A DNA stretch of 64,000 bases from an uncultured Alphaproteobacteria bacterium. Lineage in GTDB: Bacteria; Pseudomonadota; Alphaproteobacteria; RF32; CAG-239. The stretch lies in contig CALXTU010000003.1 of assembly GCA_944391495.1 (NCBI GenBank), positions 1-64,000 of the forward strand, given 5' to 3'. Numbering within the stretch: position 1 is the first letter of the stretch; the number at the start of each line of letters is the position of its first letter. This document shows, piece by piece, positions 1 through 8,400 of the stretch. The notes under the pieces are model-generated. The model was not told where the DNA came from and searched no databases. It saw only the letters and a list, made by a program, of their open reading frames with translations. A program made the translations under genes and the position numbers.

Positions 1-482
1 GAGCGGGAGCGAAACATCTAAGAGATTCTTCGGGACTTCTGTCCCTCAGAATGACAAAAAGGGGCGCTCAGAATGACGAATAGCCCCTACTTGTCATGTT
101 GAGGAGCTAAGCGACGAAATATCTCAATTTAACGTTACTTTTGTGCGGACAAAAGTAACCAAAAGCCGCCGGGATAAGCGCTCCTCTTAACGCCCCGACA
201 TCGCCGGCATATCAGGCGCCGTAACTTGGCATCTTTGGCAAGATGCCGCAGACAAGACGGCGATAAAGCTCATAGACCTGATTCCGGCTTGCCGGGGCTG
301 ATACGCGCAAAATCCCGGACCCTTAGAAAGATTCTTCGGGACTTCTGTCCCTCAGAATGACAAAAAGGGGCGCTCAGAATGACAGTGTCCTTTATGGTCA
401 TGTTGAGCGGGAGCGAAACATCTAAGAGATTCTTCGGGACTTCTGTCCCTCAGAATGACAAAAAGGGGCGCTCAGAATGACA
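1..482. repeat. Cluster of interspersed palindromic repeats (left cluster)
   Basis: Gene-free DNA made largely of copies of a unit of about 85 bp. A partial copy covers 1-77, another partial copy lies near 329-383, and a complete copy is at 396-482; a degenerate relative lies around 92-128. The complete unit begins gtcatgttgagcg and ends cgctcagaatgac, which are near-perfect inverted repeats of each other. Inside is a smaller hairpin built from GGGAC and GTCCC flanked by TTCT and AGAA. Between the copies, positions 134-159 form a perfect 11-bp inverted repeat (GTTACTTTTGT, loop gcgg, ACAAAAGTAAC). No open frame here resembles a protein. The same unit recurs at 45.9-46.16 kb. Confidence 0.8.
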
Positions 483-502
483 GGAAAAAGAAACGGGGCG
501 GT

Positions 503-952
503 TTATTCGTCAGCCAAGTAGCCGTTGACCTGAGTGACAAAGTATTCGTTAAAGCCCTCGGGATTGGTTACCATATCCTGCAGTCCTTCAATCTTTTGAT
601 AGCCCTGAACCTCGCCGTCTTCAACGTCGACCATAACCACTTCCAGAGGATTGCTCAAAGCATAGGTCTGGATAAAGCCGGCGTTGGAGTCCTCGCCGTA
701 GTTGATGGTAAACAGGCTGTAATTGTTCAAAAAGTTTTGGTTGTAGACTTCCTCAATCATTTCGATGGCCTGCGGGCAGGTCGGGCAGGGCTGGTTGTTG
801 AAGAAGATATAGATGATTGATTTATCGGGGTTCTGGTTCTCGTTTTGAAAATATTGCTCCTCAACTTCGGTTTCGAGAATCTCGTTGCCGTCCTGGGCAA
901 AAGCAACGGCGCAGATGGCAAAAAAGCCCAATACAAAGGCAAAATATTTCAT
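503..952 (-). CDS. Secreted thioredoxin-fold protein with CPTC motif
   Basis: Small exported protein of 149 residues. The start at 952 is chosen because it gives a typical signal peptide (MKYFAFVLGFFAICAVAFA) and has GGAGAAAC just upstream; a longer frame to 991 adds a hydrophilic tail before the signal. The mature part carries IIYIFFNNQPCPTCPQ, with a CxxC motif right after a beta strand, the classic thioredoxin-fold redox site, here CPTC. The remainder is acidic and fits a periplasmic thioredoxin-like protein of about 130 residues. The redox partner and substrate are unknown. It stands alone between the repeat cluster and the M24 peptidase gene. Confidence 0.7.
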   Translation of the reverse strand: MKYFAFVLGFFAICAVAFAQDGNEILETEVEEQYFQNENQNPDKSIIYIFFNNQPCPTCPQAIEMIEEVYNQNFLNNYSLFTINYGEDSNAGFIQTYALSNPLEVVMVDVEDGEVQGYQKIEGLQDMVTNPEGFNEYFVTQVNGYLADE

Positions 953-1045
953 GATTGTTTCTCCTTGAATTTTTGGTATGAAAAAATACAAGAAAAAATA
1001 TAATGCCGGCCGGGCGGATTTAAAGAGGGCAAGAGGTGGTGTTTC

Positions 1046-2719
1046 TTAAAGCGGGGCAGCAGCGGCTTGCAGCCAGGCGTTTTCTTCCGCGGGCAGAAAA
1101 CCGGACAGAGCCGTCAGAACCTTTTGGTGGTAGGCGTTAACCCAGTCAATTTCCGCCGGCGACAACAGCGCTTTGTTAATCAGGCGGCGGTCAAACGGCA
1201 CCATGGTCAAAGGTTCAAACCGGAGAAGCGGTTTGTCTTCAACGCTTGTTTCCTCAAGCAGATACAGGTTTTCAATACGGATGCCGTAAGTGTTTTCTTT
1301 ATAATAACCGGGTTCGATTGAAGTTATCATGCCGGCTTTGAGCGGTGCCAGACTTTTTAACGATAAAGACTGCGGCCCTTCGTGAACGTTTAAGAAATGG
1401 CCGACGCCGTGGCCGGTGCCATGGGCATAGTCCTTGCCAAAACGCCATAAGGCTGCCCGTGCCAGAGTGTCGGGCACCAGGCCGGGGGTGTCGGGCGGCA
1501 GAAGGGCGTCTGCCGCCGCAATATGCGCCTTTAATACCCGGGTGAAATCATCAATAATTTCCTGCGGCGGCGTGCCGACGGCAACGGTGCGGGTGATGTC
1601 GGTGGTACCGTCAAGGTATTGGGCGCCGCTGTCAAGCAACAAAACCGAGCCGGATTCCAGCCGGCGGTTGGTGCGTTCCGTGGGCTGATAATGGACGACG
1701 GCGCCGTTGGCAGCAAAGCCGGCAATGGTGGCAAAGCTTTCGGAATAGTAGTTTTCGCCGGCGGCGCGGAATTCGTGAAGTTTGGCAACGACGCCGAGTT
1801 CGTCGGCGGTTTGCCAGTTGGTTTCCAGCCAGTGCAAAAAGCGGCAGACGGCAGCGGCGTCGCGACGGTGAGCCGCCCGGAAACCGGCAATTTCAACAGG
1901 ATTTTTGACGGCTTTCCAGTCAACGACGGGGTCGGGAATATTAACACAGCGGACGTGTTTATCCCTGAGCAGGGTTTGAATTTTTTTGGGGCAGCGGTTG
2001 AACGCCAGACCGATTGTCTTGCCCCGCCAGGTGTCGAATTCGGCGGCAAGTTTGTCAAAGTCTTTGACAAACAGGCTGACACCGCCAGCCGCCGAAACAA
2101 GCGCAAAAGCCCGTAAGACCGGGGTGTCGGCAAGCAGGCGCGAACGCAGGTTTAGCAGCCATGAAACACAGTCACATTCGCCGATAAAATAGGCATCAAG
2201 ATTATTGTCGGCGCAAAATTTGGTGAGGTAAGATATTTTTTCATCAGCGGAAATGCCGGCAAAGCGTTCGTCAAGCTCAAAAATCTCGGCGTCGCGTTCC
2301 GACGGCCGCACGGCGGGAAACTCCGGCGGCGTTTCGACAAACTCGTGGCTGGTCAGAACCCGCTTCCAGAAATCTACCTCGGCAATTGAGTGACACCAGG
2401 GGTCATAGGCAAATTTGCACGGTTGGGTGACATTATGTTGAATCCAGGTACCGAGAGAATCTCTGGTGCAGAAGACCTCGACCGAAGCGGGATCCGTCTG
2501 CCGGCGCGCCTGAATATCATAGCGGCCGTCAACCAAAAGACAGGCACGGTTGCGGAAGATAATGAGTTTGCCGGCAGAACCGGTGAAACCGGTCAGGCTG
2601 CAGAGCAGGTTTTCTTCCGGCAGAATGTCCTGTCCCAAAAACATATTGCCGCGGGTAATGATGCAGGCATCAAGCTTGCGGGATATGAGGTGTTTTTGAA
2701 TTTCTGCAATTGTGGTCAT
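1046..2719 (-). CDS. M24B family aminopeptidase (Xaa-Pro aminopeptidase)
   Basis: A cytosolic metallopeptidase expected to remove an N-terminal residue preceding proline. At 557 residues it matches the long, three-domain eukaryote-like aminopeptidase P form common in alphaproteobacteria: a creatinase-like N-terminal domain, a second creatinase-like domain, then the pita-bread catalytic domain. The metal ligands are visible: Asp in LLLDSGAQY (near 360), Asp in TTDITRT (near 371), His in HGTGHGVGHFLNVHEGPQ (near 435), Glu in SIEPGYY (near 467) and Glu in RIENLYLL (near 481). The gene follows prmA with a 6-base gap on the same strand, so the two are probably cotranscribed. The family call is firm; the exact substrate is inferred. 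Confidence 0.93.
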   Translation of the reverse strand: MTTIAEIQKHLISRKLDACIITRGNMFLGQDILPEENLLCSLTGFTGSAGKLIIFRNRACLLVDGRYDIQARRQTDPASVEVFCTRDSLGTWIQHNVTQPCKFAYDPWCHSIAEVDFWKRVLTSHEFVETPPEFPAVRPSERDAEIFELDERFAGISADEKISYLTKFCADNNLDAYFIGECDCVSWLLNLRSRLLADTPVLRAFALVSAAGGVSLFVKDFDKLAAEFDTWRGKTIGLAFNRCPKKIQTLLRDKHVRCVNIPDPVVDWKAVKNPVEIAGFRAAHRRDAAAVCRFLHWLETNWQTADELGVVAKLHEFRAAGENYYSESFATIAGFAANGAVVHYQPTERTNRRLESGSVLLLDSGAQYLDGTTDITRTVAVGTPPQEIIDDFTRVLKAHIAAADALLPPDTPGLVPDTLARAALWRFGKDYAHGTGHGVGHFLNVHEGPQSLSLKSLAPLKAGMITSIEPGYYKENTYGIRIENLYLLEETSVEDKPLLRFEPLTMVPFDRRLINKALLSPAEIDWVNAYHQKVLTALSGFLPAEENAWLQAAAAPL

Positions 2720-2725
2720 CGGAAA

Positions 2726-3595
2726 TCAAGCCTTTCGTAAAAGCGCGGCGCGCCAGTCATCAAGAGAATAAAGTTTAATCTGATCCAGTCCCTGAGCCTG
2801 ATAAGCGGCAATGACGCCGGCCGACTGGTCGGCAACAAAGCCGGATAAAACGGCGTATCCCTGCGGTGCCAGGTTTTCGGCGATGTCGGCGGCAAAGGAT
2901 ATCAGCGGGTTGGCAAGAATGTTGCTCAGGATAAGATCATAAGGAGCCGCGGCGGCAATCAGCGGGTTTTGGCAGCCGTCGCTTAAAAATGTTTTGATGC
3001 GGTTATCCAGGCGATTGGTTTTGGCATTACCGGCCGATACGATGACGGCCTCTTCATCGATGTCGCCGGCCAGAATTTCGGCCGACGGCCAAAGGCTGGC
3101 GGCACATAGCGACAAAATGCCGGAGCCGGTGCCGATATCAAGAATCTTTTGCGGAGAAAAACCGCGGTGTTTGAGTTCGCACAAGGCCGTGATGCAGCCA
3201 CGGGTGGTCTGGTGATCGGAGCCGAAAGCGGTGGCCGCGTATATTTGCAGGGGAATTTTTGACGTTTGCGGCGCGGTTGTTTCGTGAATGCCGTAGATGC
3301 AGAAGTCGCCGACTTCAAAAGGCGGAAATTTAATAACGTAGTCTTTGAGCCAGTTGTCGCTTTTGAGTTCACTGATTTCATAAGGCGGCAATTCAACGCC
3401 CAAAGAGCGGGCGGCCGAAAGCATGGCCTGCTCGTCAAAAACGCCGCTTTGGTAGCCGACGTATTCGTCAATGCCGTCCGGTTCGGCAGCGTAGTTTTGG
3501 GCGCTGACCTCGAAAAAAGAATCCATAAATTCGTCAAAGGCCGGCGACGGCATTTCCGAAGGGCGAAAAGTTATCTGCCAGCAAGATGATGCCAT
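2726..3595 (-). CDS. prmA: Ribosomal protein L11 methyltransferase
   Basis: SAM-dependent enzyme that methylates lysines of ribosomal protein L11. The C-terminal half has the class I methyltransferase motif I LDIGTGSGILSL (around residue 153), an acidic motif II (AGDIDEEAV), and the PrmA-type motif DLILSNILANPL (around 223) that positions the target amine. The N-terminal part (MASSCWQITF onward) is the variable L11-binding domain. At 289 residues the size is normal. The start is placed at the first Met after the intergenic region; no strong ribosome-binding site is visible. It lies directly upstream of the M24 peptidase gene. PrmA is dispensable in E. coli, so its absence of essential partners nearby is unsurprising. 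Confidence 0.93.
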   Translation of the reverse strand: MASSCWQITFRPSEMPSPAFDEFMDSFFEVSAQNYAAEPDGIDEYVGYQSGVFDEQAMLSAARSLGVELPPYEISELKSDNWLKDYVIKFPPFEVGDFCIYGIHETTAPQTSKIPLQIYAATAFGSDHQTTRGCITALCELKHRGFSPQKILDIGTGSGILSLCAASLWPSAEILAGDIDEEAVIVSAGNAKTNRLDNRIKTFLSDGCQNPLIAAAAPYDLILSNILANPLISFAADIAENLAPQGYAVLSGFVADQSAGVIAAYQAQGLDQIKLYSLDDWRAALLRKA

Positions 3596-3692
3596 GACAG
3601 CAGTTATCCTATCTTGTTATAAATTTATTTACTAAATGGAGTTTATGATATAATAATTAAAAATAACTTTATTTTTGCAGAAGATGAGCCGT

Positions 3693-4472
3693 ATGAAAAA
3701 TAAAATCGTTTGTCTTGTTTTGTGTGCGATGCTGACGGGGTGTCTACGCGCCGGAAGTTATGATTTGGTACCGGTCAGAAAAAAGATTCTTGATTCAATC
3801 AATAATTATCCGATAGAGTTTGTCGAACAGAAGGAAGAATTTATCCGCAGTCAGAGCGAGCGTGAGAATAATTATGTATTGAATAAGGCAATCACCGTTA
3901 AAAAGGGTGAAACCATTTTGAGCGATAAACGGCTTATCCGCGATATCTACCGTTCATACGTCTATCGGCCGACCAAAAAAGGGGCGCTGCAGAATCAGGC
4001 TTTTCCGGTGAAACTGGATAATCGAAAAGAATACTCCATCATCGGTTGGACGACTATTGACGGCGTGCGCTATGCCATGTTGGACAGCGGGTTGGAGGAT
4101 TATGTCTTTTTGTTTGACGAAAAAGGCAATTTTTATGATCATGCCGGTTGGATTGACGACGGAACATTGAAGCTGCTTGAAGAACAAATTTTTGTTTATC
4201 CGTCGGATATGAAAATGCAGATTATTGCCAAGTTTCGCGATGAAGTCAGCAATGTCCGTAACGGTTATGAAGTCAAATATAACGGCGTAAAACTTGACCG
4301 CATCTGGTTTGACTATATGGTTTATGATGCCTGGAATAACGACGGCGGGCAATTTGAGCGTATCAGTTTCCCGAATAAGCCGGGACTGATTAATATTCAT
4401 GGCCAGGGATTCAGAATTTTGAAAGCGGACAAAGATACGCTGACTTATATGATTTTGACCAGTGATGAATAA
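3693..4472 (+). CDS. Hypothetical lipoprotein
   Basis: Unrecognised exported protein of about 259 residues. The start at 3693 is chosen because it begins a short signal, MKNKIVCLVLCAMLTGC, ending in a lipobox (LTGC) whose Cys would be lipid-modified; upstream in-frame starts (3675 TTG, 3684 ATG) would put extra charged residues before it. The mature part is soluble, mixed alpha/beta in appearance, with many Tyr and Asp residues and no repeats or catalytic motif that I recognise. It is transcribed alone, followed by a hairpin at 4488-4525. It probably sits in the outer or inner membrane facing the periplasm; function unknown. Confidence 0.75.
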   Translation: MKNKIVCLVLCAMLTGCLRAGSYDLVPVRKKILDSINNYPIEFVEQKEEFIRSQSERENNYVLNKAITVKKGETILSDKRLIRDIYRSYVYRPTKKGALQNQAFPVKLDNRKEYSIIGWTTIDGVRYAMLDSGLEDYVFLFDEKGNFYDHAGWIDDGTLKLLEEQIFVYPSDMKMQIIAKFRDEVSNVRNGYEVKYNGVKLDRIWFDYMVYDAWNNDGGQFERISFPNKPGLINIHGQGFRILKADKDTLTYMILTSDE

Positions 4473-4487
4473 TCCGAAAAGGCAACT

Positions 4488-4525
4488 ATTTAAAATCCGT
4501 TTCTGCTAAGAAGCGGATTTTAAAT
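4488..4525 (+). terminator. Long perfect hairpin after the lipoprotein gene
   Basis: ATTTAAAATCCG and CGGATTTTAAAT pair perfectly, and the inner TTTCT/AGAAG extends the stem to about 17 bp with a GCTA loop. The tail is not a clean T-run, so this may be an inefficient terminator or a 3'-end stabilising hairpin. Confidence 0.5.
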
Positions 4526-4593
4526 GTTTACGATTTATTTAGACCTTTCGGTTATTAAAAAACAAACGCATATAATAAGGTGTTGACAGGCCG

Positions 4594-5277
4594 ATGATCA
4601 GTGAAGAGATTGTTCATGTAACGGGCGTCCCGAAGAAACTGGTGGTATTTTTGCACGGTTATCAAGACGATGCCGAGCATATTGACCGCAAAACGGAGTT
4701 TTTGCATGGTTTGAATAATACGGCTTTGCATATTCCGCAAGCGCCCTGCGTCAATGAGGTTGACCGAAGCAAGCGGCAGTGGTACTCAATGCATCAGTTT
4801 GATCCTGACGATAAACGCCGGATAACCGCATCGTGGGATGAGTTTATCGAGTTTTATAACCGGATGACCGTCGGACTGGAAGAGGCTAATCATTATATTC
4901 TGGAATATGTCGATACGCTGCTTTCCGAGTATGGACTCGGGTATGAGGATTTGTTTTTATGCGGATTTTCCCAAGGGGCCATGTGTGCCATTTACAGCGG
5001 ATTAATGTGTCCGCATCAATTGGGCGGGGTTGTCAGTTTCAGCGGAATTCTGGCCGCACGGGGATATGTCGAGAAGCACAGCAGCAGCCGGCCGGACTTT
5101 TTATTGCTGCACGGCGATGCCGATAATATGGTACGATTTGAGGCGCTTGATTTTACGGTGCGCGGTTTGCGGGAGATGGGCTGTAAGGTTGAAACGGCGG
5201 TTATTGCCGGTGCCGGCCATAAAATTACCGAAGAGGCCGTCGTTAAAGCACACGATTTTATAAAATCACGTTGTTAA
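4594..5277 (+). CDS. Serine esterase of the phospholipase/carboxylesterase family
   Basis: Alpha/beta-hydrolase of 227 residues, the normal size of the bacterial YpfH/carboxylesterase-2 family. Visible motifs: the oxyanion-side strand VVFLHGYQDDA near residue 20, the nucleophile elbow GFSQGA (Ser near 126), an acid in HGDADN (near 174) and the catalytic His in AGHK (near 208). No signal peptide, so cytosolic. The substrate cannot be told from sequence; family members hydrolyse short acyl esters or lysophospholipids. The last four bases overlap the convergent binding-protein gene. It is followed by no separate terminator. Confidence 0.85.
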   Translation: MISEEIVHVTGVPKKLVVFLHGYQDDAEHIDRKTEFLHGLNNTALHIPQAPCVNEVDRSKRQWYSMHQFDPDDKRRITASWDEFIEFYNRMTVGLEEANHYILEYVDTLLSEYGLGYEDLFLCGFSQGAMCAIYSGLMCPHQLGGVVSFSGILAARGYVEKHSSSRPDFLLLHGDADNMVRFEALDFTVRGLREMGCKVETAVIAGAGHKITEEAVVKAHDFIKSRC

Positions 5278-6296
5278 ATAAAAGGTTGAAAAGACAAAAA
5301 ACCACCGCGGCCGATGAGGTTGTTTGGCGTTGTATCCAGATGCAGTGATGAATCCGTTCCGAAATTGCGTTCTAAAATTTGATGATAATTGCCGTATATC
5401 GGCAAATATTTTCGCAACCATTCGGGCTCAAGACCGAGTTTTACCCAAGCCTCTTCACGAATTCCGAGAAGATTTTGCAGAGAGCGGCTTTTAGTGGCAT
5501 TAAAAATATCAACGTTTTGTGAGGTAATGTCGGCATTGTCGGCAAGTTTCAGCGCATTGATTATCCAACGTAAAGCTATATTTAAGGTGGCGTTATTGCC
5601 TGCGGTATAGGCTTTGACGGGAATGTAGGCTACTTCCTCAGGCAGGACAGCGGCCGGGTTGTTGCTTTTTAGGTCTGCCACGATACCATTGATAAAAATT
5701 TCACCATCGCTGATAAGATCACAACGGTTAAGATAAAAGGCCTCTTTAACCTTGGTCGGCGATGCTTGCTGTAAAATATTAAAGCCAAGGGCATATTTCT
5801 GATTGTATTCTTCCAAGAAGGCCGCGGCGGCAGAGTCTCTGACCACACAAACATTGCTGCCCGTAAAATCGCGCATTGAACGGGCGTCGGTTTTCTGGCG
5901 GGAGGCAAATACCTGACGATCCATATACAGTATGTCAACCGGGATAACATATTGCGAAGCTTCTTCGGCGGCGGTCAGCGAAGAATGGCCGAGCATGACG
6001 TCAATTTTGCCGCTGTTTAATGCCTTGCCGATGGCGGATTCTTTTACGGAAATGAGTTTGATCCTCTCGGCATCACCGAAAACGGCTGCGGCAACGGCGC
6101 GGCAGATGTCGGCGTCAAAACCGTGCCAGACATTGTCCTGACGATAGGCCAGCGGTTTGTACTCGGTACCGATGCCGCAGGCAACGTATTGCCTTTTGCG
6201 AATATGACTGAATCCGTCATCGGCCAGAGCGGCGTTTGTCCATAAAAATGCCGCCAGGGCAAAAAAGACGAATTTCAGACTCATTTTGTTAACCAT
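5274..6296 (-). CDS. Amino-acid ABC transporter periplasmic binding protein (AapJ-like)
   Basis: Exported solute-binding protein of about 340 residues. It has an N-terminal signal (MSLKFVFFALAAFLWTNAALA) and then the family-3 hallmark near the mature N-terminus: VACGIGTEYKPLAYRQ followed by WHGFDADICRAVAAAVFGD, the pattern of general L-amino-acid binding proteins such as AapJ/BztA. Two in-frame starts exist (6296 and 6284); the second places the signal directly at the N-terminus. No permease or ATPase genes are adjacent, so it is an orphan component whose transporter must be elsewhere. The gene is divergent from mlaC and convergent with the esterase. Confidence 0.85.
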   Translation of the reverse strand: MVNKMSLKFVFFALAAFLWTNAALADDGFSHIRKRQYVACGIGTEYKPLAYRQDNVWHGFDADICRAVAAAVFGDAERIKLISVKESAIGKALNSGKIDVMLGHSSLTAAEEASQYVIPVDILYMDRQVFASRQKTDARSMRDFTGSNVCVVRDSAAAAFLEEYNQKYALGFNILQQASPTKVKEAFYLNRCDLISDGEIFINGIVADLKSNNPAAVLPEEVAYIPVKAYTAGNNATLNIALRWIINALKLADNADITSQNVDIFNATKSRSLQNLLGIREEAWVKLGLEPEWLRKYLPIYGNYHQILERNFGTDSSLHLDTTPNNLIGRGGFLSFQPFI

Positions 6297-6348
6297 TTGT
6301 TGTTAATATAAATAAAATTGCTCTTTTCTGACTATAAGGTAAAATTTT

Positions 6349-7029
6349 ATGAAAAGTAACAAATTTTTGCAAGTTATCACAGGGTGTCTGATGTTGTTTG
6401 CGGCATCACTGTGCCGGGCGGAGGGGCTGTCGGCGGAGGAGGCCAAAGATTTTGCCTCGACCAAAGGTAAAGAACTTTTGATGAGTTTTCAGGAGCCGGA
6501 TCTGGCAGAGCGGTATCGTCAGCTTGACGCCCTGTTTATGACCTATATAGACATTGATTATGTCAGCCGCTTTGTCCTCGGGCGCTACTGGCGGCAGATG
6601 AGTTCGGATCAACGGCAGCGTTACCGCGATATTTTTGTGCGTTACGGTCTGGCTTATTATAAAACGCTGCCGCTTGATTATGCCAAGAACCTGACTTATG
6701 AAATTAAAGGCGTTGACCAGGAAGGTGCTTTTGTTAACGTGGCAACCAACGTTCATGTCTTTTTGGGCAATGACAGTCAGGATGTTACGCTTATTTTCAG
6801 GCTGCATAAAGTTGACGGCGTGATTAAGGCGGTTGATGTTAAGGTTGCCGAAAGCAGTCTGCTTTTGGCATACCGGAGCAAATTTTATGAAATGATTGCG
6901 CAGGATGACGGTGAAATAGAGTGGTTTTTGGAAGATTTGGAAATGCTGGCGTCGTCGTTGGAGCACAGTCTTAACGAAAATGTTTCAAATCAGCAAAATT
7001 CCCTTGAATTTGCGGCGGAAAACGGCTAA
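6349..7029 (+). CDS. mlaC: MlaC-type phospholipid-binding periplasmic protein
   Basis: Periplasmic carrier of the Ttg2D/MlaC family, which shuttles phospholipids between the outer membrane and an inner-membrane MCE-type ABC transporter. It has a signal peptide (MKSNKFLQVITGCLMLFAASLCRA) and the family core: DIDYVSRFVLGRYWRQMSSDQRQRY in the first half, then a cystatin-like beta region with VKAVDVKVAESSLLLAYRSKF. Length 226 is typical. The ribosome-binding site is AAGGT about 10 bases upstream. MlaFED genes are not in the window, so here mlaC is detached from the usual operon and lies 36 bases before gltX. Confidence 0.85.
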   Translation: MKSNKFLQVITGCLMLFAASLCRAEGLSAEEAKDFASTKGKELLMSFQEPDLAERYRQLDALFMTYIDIDYVSRFVLGRYWRQMSSDQRQRYRDIFVRYGLAYYKTLPLDYAKNLTYEIKGVDQEGAFVNVATNVHVFLGNDSQDVTLIFRLHKVDGVIKAVDVKVAESSLLLAYRSKFYEMIAQDDGEIEWFLEDLEMLASSLEHSLNENVSNQQNSLEFAAENG

Positions 7030-7065
7030 TCTTGGCGCAAGTGTCAACAGACAGGGTTTTTATCA

Positions 7066-8388
7066 ATGAATAACGTAAAGGTCAGATTTGCGCCGAGCCC
7101 GACCGGGTTTATGCATATCGGCAATACCCGAACGGCCGTGTTTAACTGGCTTTTGGCCAGAAAACTCGGCGGCAGTTTTTTATTGAGGATTGATGATACA
7201 GATGTTTTGCGCTCCAAAAAGGAGTATGAAGACGCCATCAGGGATATTTTGTGCTGGCTCGGGCTGACCTGGGATGAGGAAGCCAGGCAGTCGGCGCGAA
7301 TGGCGCGGTATGATCAGGTTGTGGCGCAGCTGAAAGCAGCCGGCCGGGTTTATGCCTGTTATGAAACGGCGGAAGAACTTGAAGTTATGCGCAAAAAGCT
7401 TATGTCACAGGGGCGGCCGCCGATTTATGACCGCGGCGCACTTAAGCTGACCGAAGCAGATGCTGAACGGTATCAAAAAGAAGGCCGCCGGCCGCATTAT
7501 CGCTTTAAGCTGCTGCCGGGGAATATCGAATGGGACGATATGGTGCGCGGCAAAACGCATTATGATGCGGCGAATCTGGCGGACCCGGTCATTATCCGCG
7601 AAGACGGCAGTTATTTGTATCATCTGCCGTCGGTGATTGATGATTTTGATTTCGGCATTACGCATATTATCCGCGGCGAGGATCATGTGACAAATACGGC
7701 CATGCAGATTCAAATGTTTGAGGCTTTGGGTGCCAAAGCGCCGGCGTTTGCGCATTTGCCGCTTTTGACCGGACGAGAAGGCAAGCTCTCAAAACGTCTG
7801 GGGTCGCTCGGTGTGCGCGAACTCAGGGCCGAGGGAATTGAAAATATGGCAATCTGTTCGTTTTTGGCTAAATTGGGGACGTCAGAGGCGATTGAGCCGT
7901 TTTATGATCTTGACAGCCTGGCGGCAACACTTGATTTGACCAAACTCGGGCGGGCGCAGCCGAAGTTTGACGAAGAAGAGCTGAAAATGTTTAACCGGAA
8001 ATTTGTGCGCCAGATGCCTTATGAAAAAGTCAGAGGACGGATTGCCGGCGATGAGCGCTTTTGGAATGCGGTGCGCGGCAATCTTGATACCGTGGCGGAA
8101 GCCGACAAGTGGTTTGATATTTGCCATAAGCCGCTGAAGCCCGAAATTGAAGATGCCGGCCTGACATCGGCCGCCGCGGCTGCTTTGCCGCCGGAACCGT
8201 GGGACGAAAATACATACGGCGAATGGATGAACACGGTTAAAGCCGAAACCGGCAAAAAAGGAAAAGAGCTGTTTCATCCGATCCGCAAAGCGCTGACGGC
8301 GCTGGATGACGGGCCGGAATTGAAAGTTCTGCTGCCGCTTATCGGCCGGGAGCGTGCGCAAAAACGTCTTTTGGGACAGGAAGCATAA
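7066..8388 (+). CDS. gltX: Glutamyl-tRNA synthetase
   Basis: Class I aminoacyl-tRNA synthetase that charges tRNA with glutamate in the cytosol. It begins directly with the catalytic core: RFAPSPTGFMHIGNTRTAVFNW (HIGN signature at residues 17-20) and has the KLSKR signature near 240. Length of 440 is typical of the shorter alphaproteobacterial GltX. Alphaproteobacteria often carry two GltX copies with different tRNA preferences (Glu or Gln); which one this is cannot be settled here. A gatCAB amidotransferase would be needed for Gln-tRNA formation and is not in the window. The gene is followed after 12 bases by cysS, so the two form an operon. Confidence 0.95.
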   Translation: MNNVKVRFAPSPTGFMHIGNTRTAVFNWLLARKLGGSFLLRIDDTDVLRSKKEYEDAIRDILCWLGLTWDEEARQSARMARYDQVVAQLKAAGRVYACYETAEELEVMRKKLMSQGRPPIYDRGALKLTEADAERYQKEGRRPHYRFKLLPGNIEWDDMVRGKTHYDAANLADPVIIREDGSYLYHLPSVIDDFDFGITHIIRGEDHVTNTAMQIQMFEALGAKAPAFAHLPLLTGREGKLSKRLGSLGVRELRAEGIENMAICSFLAKLGTSEAIEPFYDLDSLAATLDLTKLGRAQPKFDEEELKMFNRKFVRQMPYEKVRGRIAGDERFWNAVRGNLDTVAEADKWFDICHKPLKPEIEDAGLTSAAAAALPPEPWDENTYGEWMNTVKAETGKKGKELFHPIRKALTALDDGPELKVLLPLIGRERAQKRLLGQEA

Positions 8389-8400
8389 AAGAGAGGAAAA

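Noticed and set aside
1..502. CRISPR array in the left repeat cluster
   Set aside because: The repeats are about 85 bp, diverged and palindromic with no uniform unique spacers, and no cas gene is present.
455..820. Plus-strand open frame over the left repeats and the thioredoxin-like gene
   Set aside because: It begins in repeat sequence and runs antisense to a gene with a signal peptide, a CPTC motif and a good ribosome-binding site; no family resemblance.
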